Source: Tethya wilhelma | Taxonomy: Eukaryota > Porifera > Demospongiae > Tethyida > Tethyidae | NCBI GenBank assembly: GCA_964030475.1 | Contig: CAXIPT010000002.1 | Location: 18,209,828-18,273,827, forward strand | Reading direction: 5' to 3' | Length of the DNA stretch: 64,000 bases | In this document: piece after piece, positions 36,701-48,212 of the stretch | How positions within the stretch are numbered: position 1 is the stretch's first letter | Layout of the letters: every line of letters begins with the position of its first letter | Position numbers and translations under genes: made by a program | The notes under the pieces: generated by a model | What the model saw: only the letters and a program-made list of their open reading frames with translations | What the model was told of the DNA's origin: nothing | The model's database searches: none

Positions 36701-39700
36701 TGTCTTACAAGAAGCAAACAAGCTTCAAATCTCCTGTGCCACTACTGAGAAGTCAGAAAAGACCAAGGTACTCATCATTGTTGCTGTACTACCATTGATG
36801 CACTGTGTAAACATTCTTATTATTAGCCTTGTACCCAGACTCTCCTCTAATCTTTCACCATTGTGTAAGGAGAGAGCCTGTGTGCAAAGCTAATTATTAT
36901 GGTATCTTTGTCATTATTGTGTAGAGAAAGATGGAGGACATTATTGCTGAGAGAGAGGAACGGTACATTTCAATAGTAATTCTTGAAATTTCATTTAAAG
37001 TTTCATCTCTTGTTTGATTTGCAGACTGCAACATGCTCCTATCAAACCCACTCCAGTACCTTCATCCATGGTAACCAGAAAAATGATGTAGTGTGACATA
37101 ATATGTAATATGTGTGTGCATTTTGTGATTTAACAGAAAGAGAGTCGTCCAATCAAGCTAAATGCTACTGCCATCTTGAGAGAAGGGGCCAGGGTTCAAA
37201 GACATGAGGAAGAAGAGGAGAAGAGGTATGTATTCAATTGTGCTACGAGGGAGTGTGTACGTTTGAGAAAAAGTTGTTTCTCTTTAGGTTGGCCAGTCTA
37301 GAGGCGGGTCAGAGTGATGGTTCAGAGTACATCAAATGGCAGGAGGAGATGAGACAAAAGGAGGCTGCAGAAAAACTGGCTGAGATTGAGCAGAAACATT
37401 TGGTATGGCAAGTTGATTGTGTTTGTAGTAGAGCATCAATCATAAATTGCAAGTTTGTATATAATGACATTTACTTGCTTGTTTGCTTGCTAGTAAGTCA
37501 TGTTTTTTTGTTTTTTTTTAATCATTTCTCTTCCTGCAGAAAGGTCAGTTGATCTACGAAGAGGCCATTATTGCCAGACAGACCCACATCAATGAGAACA
37601 GGGAGCGTGTTCAACTGGCCAAGGAGGAATCAGAAGTTCTCATGAGACACTATTTTGCCCAGAGAGAAGAGGAGCAGAGAGAAATGAGAAGACTGGTGGA
37701 GGCCACAATGGCTAGCCATCAGTCCACCAAAGATTCACGACAGAAACTGCAACTCATGAAGCAAAAGATTGGTATGGCAACAGCTATAATATGGAAAGGG
37801 GTCGTTAAACTCATAAACTTCATCTACTCCTATTTCAGTTCAACAAGTGGCTAAGGAGAGTCAGGAACTAATGGCTCGAGCTCTTGAGGAAGTACGTTCA
37901 ACCGTGATATTAGTTGTTGATGGTAGTTAATGATTGTTGTGTTGTGTGATTAGGCTGAAGCAGAAATGCGACGTAAAGCAGAGCTGATTCAGCAAATCAG
38001 AGCTATGGAAAGTGTCCCGATAATCAAGACTAAGTTTGTTGACTTAACTACAACTTCTGGCTCTGGGTTATTGGCTGAGATGTCAGTTGTGGAGGTAGGT
38101 TAAGAGAGTATCAAGTAACTTATGATTGAGCTAGTACTTCAACACAGTAATAGTTACAGGTTAATCATGCATGGTGTACCTGTAGTAAACAAGTAATGAA
38201 ATTAATAACCTCAACAACTTTCAGGTTATTCCCCTGGGGATTCCCCTCTTATTGGTTCATACCAGGTACACACCCCACCTGACTTTATAGCCAGTCTAAT
38301 CTAGTGAAATCAGTGAATAGTATATATAGCCTAAAAGGATTGTGAACTGCACTGTTATGCTTGTGGAAGACTAAATGCTGTTGAAAATGGAAACCAATGG
38401 GACTGATTCAATTGTTATTACTGCACTTTCTGAAGTCAATCTCCTCAATTTAATCTTCTCCTTGAGCTACTTTTGTCTCTTTGCTGTCCTGACACTCTTC
38501 AAGTTCGAGGTGATGTTTCGCAATGGTGTTCTACTAGTGGCAATGCTTGGCCTGTTGTTTCCTCTCCTCTATCTTCTACCCTACTTGTTCATTGTATGGA
38601 GAGTCTTTGTGGGAATGAATGTGGCTACAGATCAAAAGTTGTTCATTGCAAGACGTAAGGGAACCAAATCGAACAGCTCAACTGAACATGACGATATGGA
38701 CAAAGCTGACTTCTCTGGATCTGCTACTACTAACCATTGGGCAGTTGTCATACAAGATGGAGATGCTTACATTATTGCACATGCAGTTGGACGTGTTATT
38801 TGGGGTAAAGGAGAACCAAAACATTTTGTGAACATGAGAGATGATCAGCTCAACAACTACCAGCTCCACCATGTTGGTTTTGTGACCAGGAAACAACGAG
38901 AGAGAAAGAAAGTGGAGATAGTTGAAAAAGAGCCTATGGTGTCAGGAAACTCTTGCCAAGAGTTTGCAGTCGATATGGCCTTCCAGATATCCAGTTCTCG
39001 TACCTATACATTTGTGAAGATTATGGCTCTTCCGAGAATTCGTAACACCCTCTTTTATGTCATCATTGCATTGTCCACTCTCCTCACAATACTAGGGTAC
39101 CCATATGCTCGACTCCTGAACCCACTAATCGTGACAAACCTGTTTGTAGCCTGGGAACTCTCACGTATTGGTATTCATAATGAGTCGACTCAAGGAAGCT
39201 ACCTGGCTGTGATAAGAGCATACGTTCGATATCCTACTAGAGGCAACTTTTTCGTTCTCCTGATGCTTTCGATGTTTTTTGTTTATATCTATCGACGACT
39301 AGGACTTGAGGATTGTATTGCCATAGCAACTGTGTTGATTGTAGTGATTTGGCTTACTAACAAGTCAATTTGAACTTGAAAAAAGAAGTTAATTGATGTG
39401 TTGACTCTGAGCATGCATAATCATCATTAAAAAATTTGAAAAAATTATTCATGTTTATTTACGTTGAAGCGGGCTGAGTACTACTGTAGCTTAGTGAACA
39501 CTCCATGGTACTATTAAATTTCAATGTTAAATGATATTGTGCTCACTAAAATTATTAATGATTTCACTGTTTTACTATACAGCTCCGAGAGCGGCTGAGT
39601 CTGATGAAGATCGCTGAAGCTGAAGAAGAAGAGAAGAAACGAAAGGAGATCATTGCATCCAAGCAGGTCTAATAGTAGTAAATCAATCTCTACAGTAGAT

Positions 39701-40301
39701 CTCTTTTGAGCATTGTTGCTGTTGTTGTAGGCTAAAGAACAATTGCTGAGTGATACTCGTGACAACATATCACGGTTCAAAGCTGAGCAAAACAAACAAG
39801 CTGCAATAAAGTAAGGAGTTTCAGTGTGCAAATTATTGTGTTATGACTGTATAAATTATGCTTGTGATGATATATAGGCAAGAACAGCAGAAGCAAGCAT
39901 TTAAGAAGCACCAAGACCACATCAAGGATAGAAAACTCACTGACTTGCAAGAGAAGTTGGAAGCTAAGAGAAGAGGTGAGGATTCGTAAAAGTTGGCCCT
40001 AGCTCTTGATTGGGGATGCTAGATAAGTAGACCAAAATTATTGGCTATCCATGAAATCTTGTTTTTGTACAGAACGTGAGCGGCTCAAGCAGTCAGCACC
40101 TAGTATTACATCATCAAGAGCTAGATCTACTTCTAATAAGTCTAAGCAATCAGCTAAGAACTCTTCACGGCTGTCCTCAGCACCTGCTGTTGATACTTTA
40201 CTGAGGTATGTCAGCTCTTTCTGTTGAGAACTCTTAGAGAACACAGTAATAATTATTGCTTTTATTCCTGTAGGACTGCACAAGAAAGTACTGCATCTTA
40301 G
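26127..40301 (+). CDS. CFAP99: Cilia- and flagella-associated protein 99
   Basis: Twenty-three exons join to 644 residues with all phases closing: 26127-26243, 27542-27616, 31078-31147, 33780-33874, 34019-34072, 34154-34212, 34898-34989, 35234-35292, 35364-35390, 36464-36544, 36699-36767, 36925-36962, 37025-37070, 37137-37225, 37288-37402, 37540-37771, 37839-37891, 37954-38094, 39583-39666, 39731-39810, 39878-39975, 40073-40205, 40274-40301. The N-terminal ~190 residues are globular and match CFAP99 as I know it: FVSEVLSGCVCYKALIK, VVVDGYYAKEGKSCLRADSNLY, RLEELGMGHFKRFV and a GWIHDEWCRVYD segment. The rest is charged coiled coil (long Glu/Lys/Arg/Gln runs, about residues 220-600) with a Ser-rich tail. 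It is an axonemal protein of motile cilia. The first three introns (1.3-3.5 kb) are much larger than the others. One 1.5-kb intron holds an intronless gene. Identification rests on the N-terminal block; another coiled-coil ciliary protein is the alternative. Confidence 0.75.
26720..27060. repeat. Possible dispersed element with (GT)n core in CFAP99 intron 1
   Basis: An AGCGCGTGCGTAGCACGTGC stretch, a (TG)n run (26775-26807), and then a segment rich in GAGGCTTTTGTGCTTCTCTG-type sequence and CACGTG sites. It looks like an inserted repeat unit rather than unique intron, but no terminal repeats or target duplication were found. Confidence 0.25.
30992..31077. repeat. Compound (CA/CG)n microsatellite forming a splice acceptor
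   Basis: About 85 bp of CA units with interspersed CG. It ends CACACAG directly at CFAP99 exon 3 (31078), so the repeat itself supplies the acceptor AG. Confidence 0.85.
33741..33779. repeat. (CA)n microsatellite forming a splice acceptor
   Basis: About 38 bp of CA units ending CACAG at the start of CFAP99 exon 4 (33780). This is the second consecutive exon of the gene with this arrangement. Confidence 0.85.
38375..39373 (+). CDS. Intronless LRAT/HRASLS-like membrane protein nested in a CFAP99 intron
   Basis: A single 332-residue ORF inside the CFAP99 intron 38095-39582, same strand. Hydrophobic segments are at about residues 22-45 and 50-80 (N-terminal) and about 225-265, 290-308 and 312-328 (C-terminal), flanking a soluble core. 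The core reads NHWAVVIQDGDAYIIAH, like the HW-ALYIGDG-YVVH segment of HRASLS/LRAT enzymes (circularly permuted NlpC/P60 fold). It then has SGNSCQEFAVDMAFQI, the position of the catalytic NCEHF-type motif. His (NHW) and Cys (NSC) could thus form the nucleophile pair of an acyltransferase or thiol hydrolase; the second family His may be the one in IIAH. Catalysis is inference: the motif carries QEF where the family has EHF. The lack of introns in an intron-rich window suggests a retrogene. No obvious poly-A tail remnant is present. Confidence 0.65.
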   Translation: MLLKMETNGTDSIVITALSEVNLLNLIFSLSYFCLFAVLTLFKFEVMFRNGVLLVAMLGLLFPLLYLLPYLFIVWRVFVGMNVATDQKLFIARRKGTKSNSSTEHDDMDKADFSGSATTNHWAVVIQDGDAYIIAHAVGRVIWGKGEPKHFVNMRDDQLNNYQLHHVGFVTRKQRERKKVEIVEKEPMVSGNSCQEFAVDMAFQISSSRTYTFVKIMALPRIRNTLFYVIIALSTLLTILGYPYARLLNPLIVTNLFVAWELSRIGIHNESTQGSYLAVIRAYVRYPTRGNFFVLLMLSMFFVYIYRRLGLEDCIAIATVLIVVIWLTNKSI

Positions 40302-40419
40302 TTCACGAAGACATATTATTGTTAAGATAATTATTCCATCATCAGTTTTTTTATTCCATGAGTGTACATGATCTTATGCTGTTGAATATTCGAATTTACC
40401 GCTCATAAGCAAATTAATC

Positions 40420-40475
40420 ACGTGCGCATGCAGATAGCCTTTGGGGGTTAATTTTCGCTTGGTAGCTATAGCAAC
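40420..40475 (+). promoter_or_regulatory. SPAG17 promoter elements: CACGTG, NRF1-like site and X-box-like site
   Basis: CACGTGCGCATGC near 40420-40433 overlaps an E-box and an NRF1-like GCGCATGC. GTAGCT-AT-AGCAAC at 40462-40475 fits the RFX X-box except at one left-half position, and lies about 40 bp upstream of the SPAG17 start codon. The whole spacer from the CFAP99 stop is 215 bp. Confidence 0.5.
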
Positions 40476-40516
40476 CACAATAGAAGCGCGTTCATGAAGG
40501 AGGCTACAACAGCAGC

Positions 40517-42057
40517 ATGTCTAAAGGCAAGAAAGCTAGTAAAGCGTCTGGAGAAACCAATGTCAACTGGGATTTGGGTCTTGTGAACGAAATTATTGAT
40601 GACGTAAGCTGTAATGTCATTTTCATGCACACAACTTGAGAGATGATCATGCTGCATGGCTCCCCTTTTGCTCCTACTTGTAGTCTTCCTGGACCTCATA
40701 TTTGGTGTTCTTGGTGCCTGATAAGCCGCACTCTGATATCCATATCAAGGCATTGAGCAGTGTTGCAGATGGGGGCAACCGAAAGCGGTTTAGTGTTATT
40801 GATAGAGAGAGTATGTTGGCAACGGTAAGCTGATATAAGATACATATTAAGGTATAAATGTATACTGGATTCGATGGGTTGGTAATGGTCTCTGGAATTG
40901 TTTCCTCCATGTCCACAATGTGTTGACAACAACTCTTAATTTTGTGAGCATGTACTGCTCATTTTAAAGTATTCCTGATTTGTAGTAACCACCAAAAAGG
41001 ACTAATGCATGTAGCAGTGACAATGTGAGTACATGGCTTAGGTTAATGGTGGACATTTCTGGTAGCCAAATTATGCTGTTCTGTGTGATGGTGGTAATGT
41101 ATGTAATGAGGTCAACAGCAGTGCTTCCTGTACCTACTGCTGGTGGTTTGTGTCACATACATGTCTTGATAATGTAAGAAGAGTCACTATGGTGCATGCT
41201 ACATTAGTTCTGCCATCATAACTCTCACCACCTGGTTTCATTCACTGCCTATACTGGTATGCCATGCAAACACTTCACGTTGTTCTTCAGGCTAAAGACG
41301 ATGCCAAGCTAGCAGCGTCTGCCCCTGCTGGTGGGGGAGGGAGGAAGAGCAAACAGAGTGCTCCGGTCACTACTTCTGAAAAGCCTCTGCACGTTCAGGT
41401 ATGGTGGGTTAGACATGACAATTGAATGATGTTGAAGTGTTTGATATCGCGTCAAGTTCAGTGTGTTTACTCGTTTGAATTTAGGTGTGTGAACAAGTCG
41501 TCAATACACTCAATTCCGGTGATCAAATGCCAGCATCGCTACTGGCCAAGATGCTCAAATACATGGTACTCAAGAAAAGAACACGTGATTTAGCTGAAAA
41601 GAATGCTAAACTAAAGGTACACCCTACCATATAGTTGTCATAAAATTAGTGCTTTACTACTCTCTATAATTCGGTACACAGGAGGCAACGGAGCCCCCTA
41701 AACCCCAGTCCTCTACCGGTGGAGATGCTAAGGGAAAGAAAGGCAGTGGCTCAGGTGGACGAACCAGCAAAGCAGGTACATGATATATATTCCTTTGAAA
41801 ATGCAAATAATATTATTATTGAATTTTGCCACATAACTTCTTTATTAGCCGGTAAGAAAGGTAAAGAGACGCCAGCAGTGGAAGCAGCACCTGCCATTCC
41901 TCTTCCGGTCAAGCCTCCCACTACAATGAAGAAGAGAGGGGAAGAGGACCTCGACTCGAAATACATCAGTAAGCCAGTAGCACTTGAAATATGAAAATGG
42001 TCCTTGGTTGTTAATTCGTGTTGTACATTGTGTAGATGATGAACCAAGTGATGGTCC

Positions 42058-42111
<54 letters not shown>

Positions 42112-45100
42112 CGTGTGTGTGTGTGTGTGTGTGTGTGTAATCACTGTATTGAAAGCATTGTATTGATGCTTAACTTTTAACCTTCAGTTCAAGATGATGC
42201 AGCTCCAGATGAGGCTGAACAAGCTCAGCTTGAAGAGTACTCGGCCAAACTGGTCACCTTTTGGAGTGAAATCAGTAAAGCCATTGGGAACTCACCGAGT
42301 GGATCCATGCTGAGGGATATGGCAATGGTGGAACTCCCAGCTACCAAAGTCACTGTGCCACAAGCTGAAGAAGAGAAGGTCAGTGAATGACAATGCTAAC
42401 AACAATTGATATCAATTGTGAGTATGGTAATGGACCGTCTCTCTTTTAGGCTGTGTATGGACAGGAATTGTTTGACAGCGTGGCTCAGAGGGTGTACCAA
42501 TTGTTGGAGCAGTACACCCAATATCAGCACTACCTCAGCTATCTTGATCTCAAGCCTCTTCCTCTGGGTCCAGGAGAGTGCAAGAGTGAACAGGATCCCA
42601 AGACAGAACAGGGAGAAGAAAGGTATAATGATTGACGTCCTTTATATAGAGAGTACACTAAATACGTATGCTTCATCTTGTTTGCCCTAGCTGTGGTGAT
42701 GATATGAAGGGCTTGGATCACTCTGGCGTGGACAAACGCACCTACAAAGAGCTACTCAGTGTTGTCCCTGAGGAGAGTATTTCCATTCCTCTCATCCTCC
42801 ACTGCATGGTGGAACAGGTACATATAGATATCACTGTATGAAGATCTATTGCTGTCACAAGGGGTTTGACTTGATTACAGGTTTCAGTTACACTCTCAGA
42901 TACCAAGCCATTGTCTGCTGCTCAGTCAGGAAATGAGATTGCCCCTGCTATTATGGATGAATTGGACAACCTATTTTCAGTGTTTGTACCACCAGAAATA
43001 AACAAAGAGGTATGTTGAAAATGGACAAGTACACACAATGCATGTATAACTGTGTGCAACTGTTTGCAGGATTCTTCGCCAGATCATGACAAACTGGACC
43101 GCTCAGCATCGGCTGCAGATTGCACCATCATACCTCACGGTGATGTAGCAAAGGAGAAGACCTTCCAACTCAAGAACTCTGAGCAACTAGACATTGCAGA
43201 GAGTGAGACTACTGTCAACCAGCTCTCGGGTCTTGCCTCTCTTCTGTTTCCAAGTTGTGAGGCAAGCTGTTTGCACAAGGCCGATATTCACACACTGGAG
43301 CATTTCTGTCTTTCTGAGGACGTCACTCCCATGGGCCTGAACCATGCTCTCATTCTCTTGTCATTGGAGCACATCGACCTTCCAAATGCCAACACTCTAC
43401 CTCGTCAACAATACAAGAGTGACTCGAGGCCGGAAGAACATCTTCTGTTCGATCATCCATTCTCTATTCCAATACGTGCACCTATCTCTCAAGAAAAAGC
43501 CCTCTTGCCGTTGTCCCAAGCCTCCTCCAGCTCTGTTGGTCGTTTGAGTGACGGTCCTGTCGGTCCTTTTGAGCTGGATCTGCCTGCCTCACCCGCAGAC
43601 CTCTCCAGCTACTCCACCCTCAGAGTCCTCAAAAAGGGAGCACTGCTGCAGTTGCTTCAGTCCCTGCAAGAGACACACCCTTACGTAGAGGTGTTTCATC
43701 ACCAGCACAACCAGGCTGCCACTGTGTTGGTAGTCCACACTGGTTTCGATGGATCACCAGTGTACACCTACGAGTTTGTTTCACAAGCCCATTCCAAAGT
43801 TGGCTTTCAGAATTACCTCCAGTATGTAGCTGAGGCGTATGGATCTGTCATAGACCAGGCAGTTGCCGAAGATGCAGAGAATCAAGAAGAGTTTGAACAG
43901 GAACAGAAAGCTCTCCTTGAAAAGAAGCTTCAGGACCTTAAACTGGAGGAAGAGAAAACAGCTTCTCTACCAGTAGAGCAAGAGACAACGAAGCCCAGTG
44001 CAAAAAATGCCAAGAAGAGTAGACAGAGTACTGCATCGGGCACAAAGAAAAGCAAGGCAACCTCTAAAGAGAGCACTCCTCGTGGCTCCACACTAGACCT
44101 GGCAGTTAGTGCTCCTGCCTTTGTACCGCCAAAGCGATTCGTAGGCTATGACATTGGCGATAGGGTACTGTTGACCAGATGTACTCACACCACCCTCTTT
44201 ACAAGTGACGGTGTCCAAGTACATGCTGATAGAAACGTATTTGTTGAGGGTGATCTAAACATCAGTGTCTCTCTCTTGAACAGAGGACACAAGATCAGCT
44301 CTTTGCTTACTATTAAGTCGACTACTGATGTCGTTGCTGAGCCTCCCAGCTCCACACCCTCACAAGAGGAGAGTGGCCAGCAGTGTGGTGAGGAAGAGGA
44401 GACAACGCAGGAACAGCTGGTGAAGGGGATCCCTCAGCCTCCCCCACGTTTGAAGTACGGTGCTTTACACGCTTCGTTCAAAAACAGCTTAGACATCAGT
44501 GTCAGTCACTATGGTCCCAAAGCAAATGGAGAACTGCCTTATTCACCCAACAAACCCAGTATCTTGGATGAACCGGTGAGACAAGGTTCATCTAGTGGAT
44601 CAAGACCGCAGTCCCAGCAAGGCATGTCACCGCAGAAACTGAGCAAGAAGCAGCAAGAGCAACAGCAACAGTTGTTGGAGCAGCAGCGACTGTTGGAGGA
44701 GCAGCAAGAGAAGGAGAGGAAGATTGCAGAGAAGGTGTTTAGAGAGGAGTGTGTTCGACTCGAGAGGCACAACAAGTACCAGCAGCTATTTGCCAACACC
44801 GAGTATGGTCTACACGTTCACTGTCAGGTCCAAGTGGATCTCGATGCTGACGTTGGAGTCACAGATGGAAGTGATGGAGTCATCATCGTACGACAGAGCT
44901 ACCCCGTGAAAACCAAGGGAGTGCAAGTGTGCGAGAAACACCTGGGTGTTGCTTTTCAAGAGAAGCAGCGATGCTATCTCCCCGATGGATTTGTGATCCG
45001 ATATCTCACTGATGCCACAGTTATCATTCAGTGTGCTGATAGTAGCGTCTACCGCACAGCCACTAAAACAGAGATAGAGCTGTACGATCAGCTCATAAAA

Positions 45101-48100
45101 GAAGCATCACCCTCTACGCAAAAGAGTGAGGATACTGTAGATGCACAACCCGAGGTGGAAGCAGTGTCTGCCGAAGCAAACAATCGTATCACCTCCGCTA
45201 ATAGAGTGATGTTTGCTGACATGAAGGACAAGGGTAGTGTCTCTCCTCCACCACAGAGAGTCTGGACTATCACCAGACCTGATGGGAAGCGCTATCTTTG
45301 GAAGCAAGGCACTGGCAAACTCAGTGACAGTGCTAGAGAAGAAACAGTTGATGGATCAGCAGTAAAGGAGGAAGCCCCTGAGAATGAGGCTAATAACGAG
45401 AGTCCAGGTGTGGAGGAGGGAAGTGAGAAGGTCGTCAGTGAAGTCAATTTGAACCCAGCGTTTCCGTTAGACCCCCTGACCATGTTTCCAGCCACTGATC
45501 CTGTCACAGATGAGGTGAGTCTTGTCACACTCGGTGTCTTTGATTATTTTTGTTTTCAATATACCATTTCACATGTATTGTTACCTCTTCTATTAGGTGT
45601 ATATCACTCGTGAGGACAATGTGGTCCTCCTACAGCGTCCTGATGGCTCGTACATCTCTGAATTTGCAGATGGAACAAGATTTACCCTTACTCCAACAAA
45701 GTCAAAGAAAAAAACAAGCAGAGTTCCTTCGCAAGTGATGGCCGAATGTCCTGGATTTGCAAGAGTCACCTACAACCTTCACGACAACAGATGTCAGCTA
45801 GACTTTCCTGACGAGTCCTCTGTCACGTGCTCCACTGATGGCCACTACGAGGTCTTTAGAGCTGATGACTACAAGCTTGAAGTGACTCCCGATGGGAGGG
45901 CTCTCTATGCTGTATCAGGAGGAGGTAGGTACACTCTCAGTCACACTGGTGAGGGGGACATCCTGCATGGTTTAGATCGACAACAAAACAAATATCTTGT
46001 GGATGAAAATGGAGTCGGATCTGCAGTTCAAGTGAATGATACCAAACTGCCAATGCACCAAGACTTCAAGCCACGTTACTTTGTCGTCAACTCTGATCAC
46101 ACAGCCTACGAGATGCTAGATTCTAATCGAGTGAAATCAACCATCTCCAAAGCAAAGAAAAACTCGGGAACTATTGTTCTCAAAGAGCCTCTATTTGCTG
46201 ACATGGCCAGCTCCTCTACAACCATCGTTGAGCCCATTGTCAGAGACAACAGTGCCTCTTGTGTTGTGCCCTACAGAGAGACAACCATAGTGCCTGTGAA
46301 CCTTCAACTTGGTAGCAGCAGTAAAGGAGGTCAGTCGGAATCATCTCAGAAGGATCTTCAAAAGCCAAGAAGGTTTGGGACCACTGCTGGAAGGGGGTTG
46401 ATGATTGGGAGCTATGTGAAACCACCACCAGTCCAGCCTTATGTTCACCCGAGTGCTCTCAAGTATCAGCAGTTCTTACATCTCCAACCTGTTGTTGATG
46501 CAAGACGAGAGAGCATACTGTCTGCAGTGACCTCCTACATCCGATGGGGCCAAGATCAAGATAGAAAGAGAGAAGAGGTGCAGCCAATCGACGAGCGAAC
46601 TGATGCTGAAAAGCTTGCTGCTGACAACCTGAGGGAAAAGTGGCATCAAGAGAGTGATGCTTTCAAAGCTTCAGCATTAAACCTGTCTTCTCGATATGCA
46701 CAAGCTTGTTCAGAAGAGGGTAGAATCTCAGTCACGATGTCCATTCCAAGGTCACCTCTCGTTGAAGCATACCTCGAAAATTCTAAAAGGGAGCTACAAG
46801 AAGCAGAAGAGATCAAAGAGGCCCTCCGCCATCAAATAGTCCCTCCGTACTTTGAGTCTGATGAGGGGAAACAGTTCCTTCAAAGCCAAGAGCCAGACAT
46901 GGACCTCCTCTCTTCCAAACTTGCCCAACCAAAACGTGTTCCATCCCAACAACAAACATCAGGTCACTCGACGCCTTCTACTCTCCACTCTGTATCGATG
47001 ACACTGCCACTCGAGGACCCAGTCTCTCCTAGTCAGAGCGAGCTCGAACCTGTGAGCTCAACGAGCAAGCTGCGCCCCTCACATCCCACCCCTGAACACG
47101 CACACGGCAGGGGTACACCTACCCAAGTACGGCCGACCAACCCCACACCACTTCAAGCCACTCTGAGTGGTTTCAAGGAGCCCCGCTCTGATGCAGCCTT
47201 CACCCTTCTGACCGCCACCTCTGATCACAGTAGCAGCCGGTCACCAAAGAGTGTGCTGTTTGATGAGAGTGCCGATCGCAACAGTAGTACACTTGGTTCT
47301 ATAACCACCGATCTACTTCCCTTGAAAGAGGGTGACTCCATTGCTGGAAAGGACGAGAGCACTGCTGTTACTAGTGTCAGACCAAAGATAAAAGTCAACA
47401 CTAAGGTCAGTTGGCTTGTAATTAAACCTGTCATGTCTATCTAGCTATTGTACTTGGTACCACGGTCTTGGTAGTTGATAGACCATAATTCCTTGTATGC
47501 CATCAGCTGTAACTATCTAATCTGGTCTGAGACTGTCTATTTCAATGTTTGTGTCTGTGTGTGTATGTATGCATGTAGGTACACAAATTAAGTAGATAAC
47601 TGTGTTTAAGTGCTAATGTTTTGTTCTCATAGTTTGCCACAGTAGAAGAACCTGTTCGTCGCAAGATACGTACCTCATCCACATTTGGCGGTGGTACTGC
47701 TGTCATGAGAGGTTTTGAGGTGTCCCCTGAAATGATTGACTTTGGTGTCCTTCGTGAAGGATCGACCTACTCCTTCACTCTAACAGCCAAGAACACCGGA
47801 GTTGACTCTTGTAGATTCAAGATAAAGCAGCCACCACCATCCACTGGTATCAAAGTCCTGTACTCACCTGGCGCTGTAAGTGCATTATTACTATAGTTAC
47901 CACAAATATGTACAAATTGTTGTGTGTGAGTGCAGTGTGGCAGAGTGGCTAAGTCGATGTGACTAGTAGCCTTGTGGTTGTGTGTTCAAAGCTGGGTCAT
48001 GGCAGGTGTATGTTAAAGTCTTTTCTTTCCTTCTCTCCATCCAATTCTTTTCACAGGTTGCTGCTGGCATGAAACGTACTATAGCAGTGGAGGTATTTGC

Positions 48101-48212
48101 CATGGCTGTTGGTGCCCAAGGGGAATATGGAATAGGCTCTATATACCATGAGCTGGAGATAGTCTCGGAGACTAGCATTTTACATCTACCCATTAAAGCA
48201 AATATCCTATAA
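40517..48212 (+). CDS. SPAG17: Sperm-associated antigen 17 (central apparatus protein, PF6 homologue)
   Basis: Fifteen exons join to about 1,993 residues (human about 2,220): 40517-40603, 40684-40824, 41291-41398, 41485-41616, 41682-41775, 41849-41968, 42036-42062, 42188-42378, 42450-42622, 42691-42817, 42881-43009, 43070-45514, 45597-47405, 47633-47875, 48057-48212. Family blocks seen: KKRGEEDLDSKYINDEPSDG; ISIPLILHCMVEQ; a repeat of 'RPDG' beta units (VWTITRPDGKRYLW, VYITREDNVVLLQRPDGSYI); PRYFVVNSDHTAYEML; IVPPYFES; and a C-terminal ASH/MSP-like domain (ISVNFGV-type MIDFGVLREGSTYSFTL, CRFKIKQPPPSTGIKVLY, VAAGMKRTIAVEVFA). It is a scaffold of the C1 central-microtubule projection of motile cilia. 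A conserved block of roughly 50 residues after DEPSDG is missing, exactly where a (GT)n tract sits. A polyadenylation signal AATAAA lies near 48228. Confidence 0.93.
42061..42138. repeat. (GT)n microsatellite at the SPAG17 exon 7 donor
   Basis: About 39 GT units (with two GC interruptions) begin immediately after GGTCCCAA of exon 7. The frame of exon 8 requires a phase-1 junction, met by AAGT|GTGTGT at 42062. Other GT units would give other phases. Confidence 0.9.
47933..48006 (+). other. Degenerate tRNA-Ser/Leu-like sequence or SINE head
   Basis: TGGCAGAGTGG (47938-47948) is a perfect pol III A box. A GATGTGACTAGTAGCC anticodon-arm-like region follows, and GTGTTCAAAGC (47982-47992) resembles a B box. 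The acceptor arms do not pair properly, so it is not a functional tRNA. It lies in the last intron of SPAG17. Confidence 0.4.

Noticed and set aside
41984..42166. ORF with a Cys-Val run across the SPAG17 intron
   Set aside because: Translation of the (GT)n tract; splicing at the start of the tract gives the SPAG17 frame.
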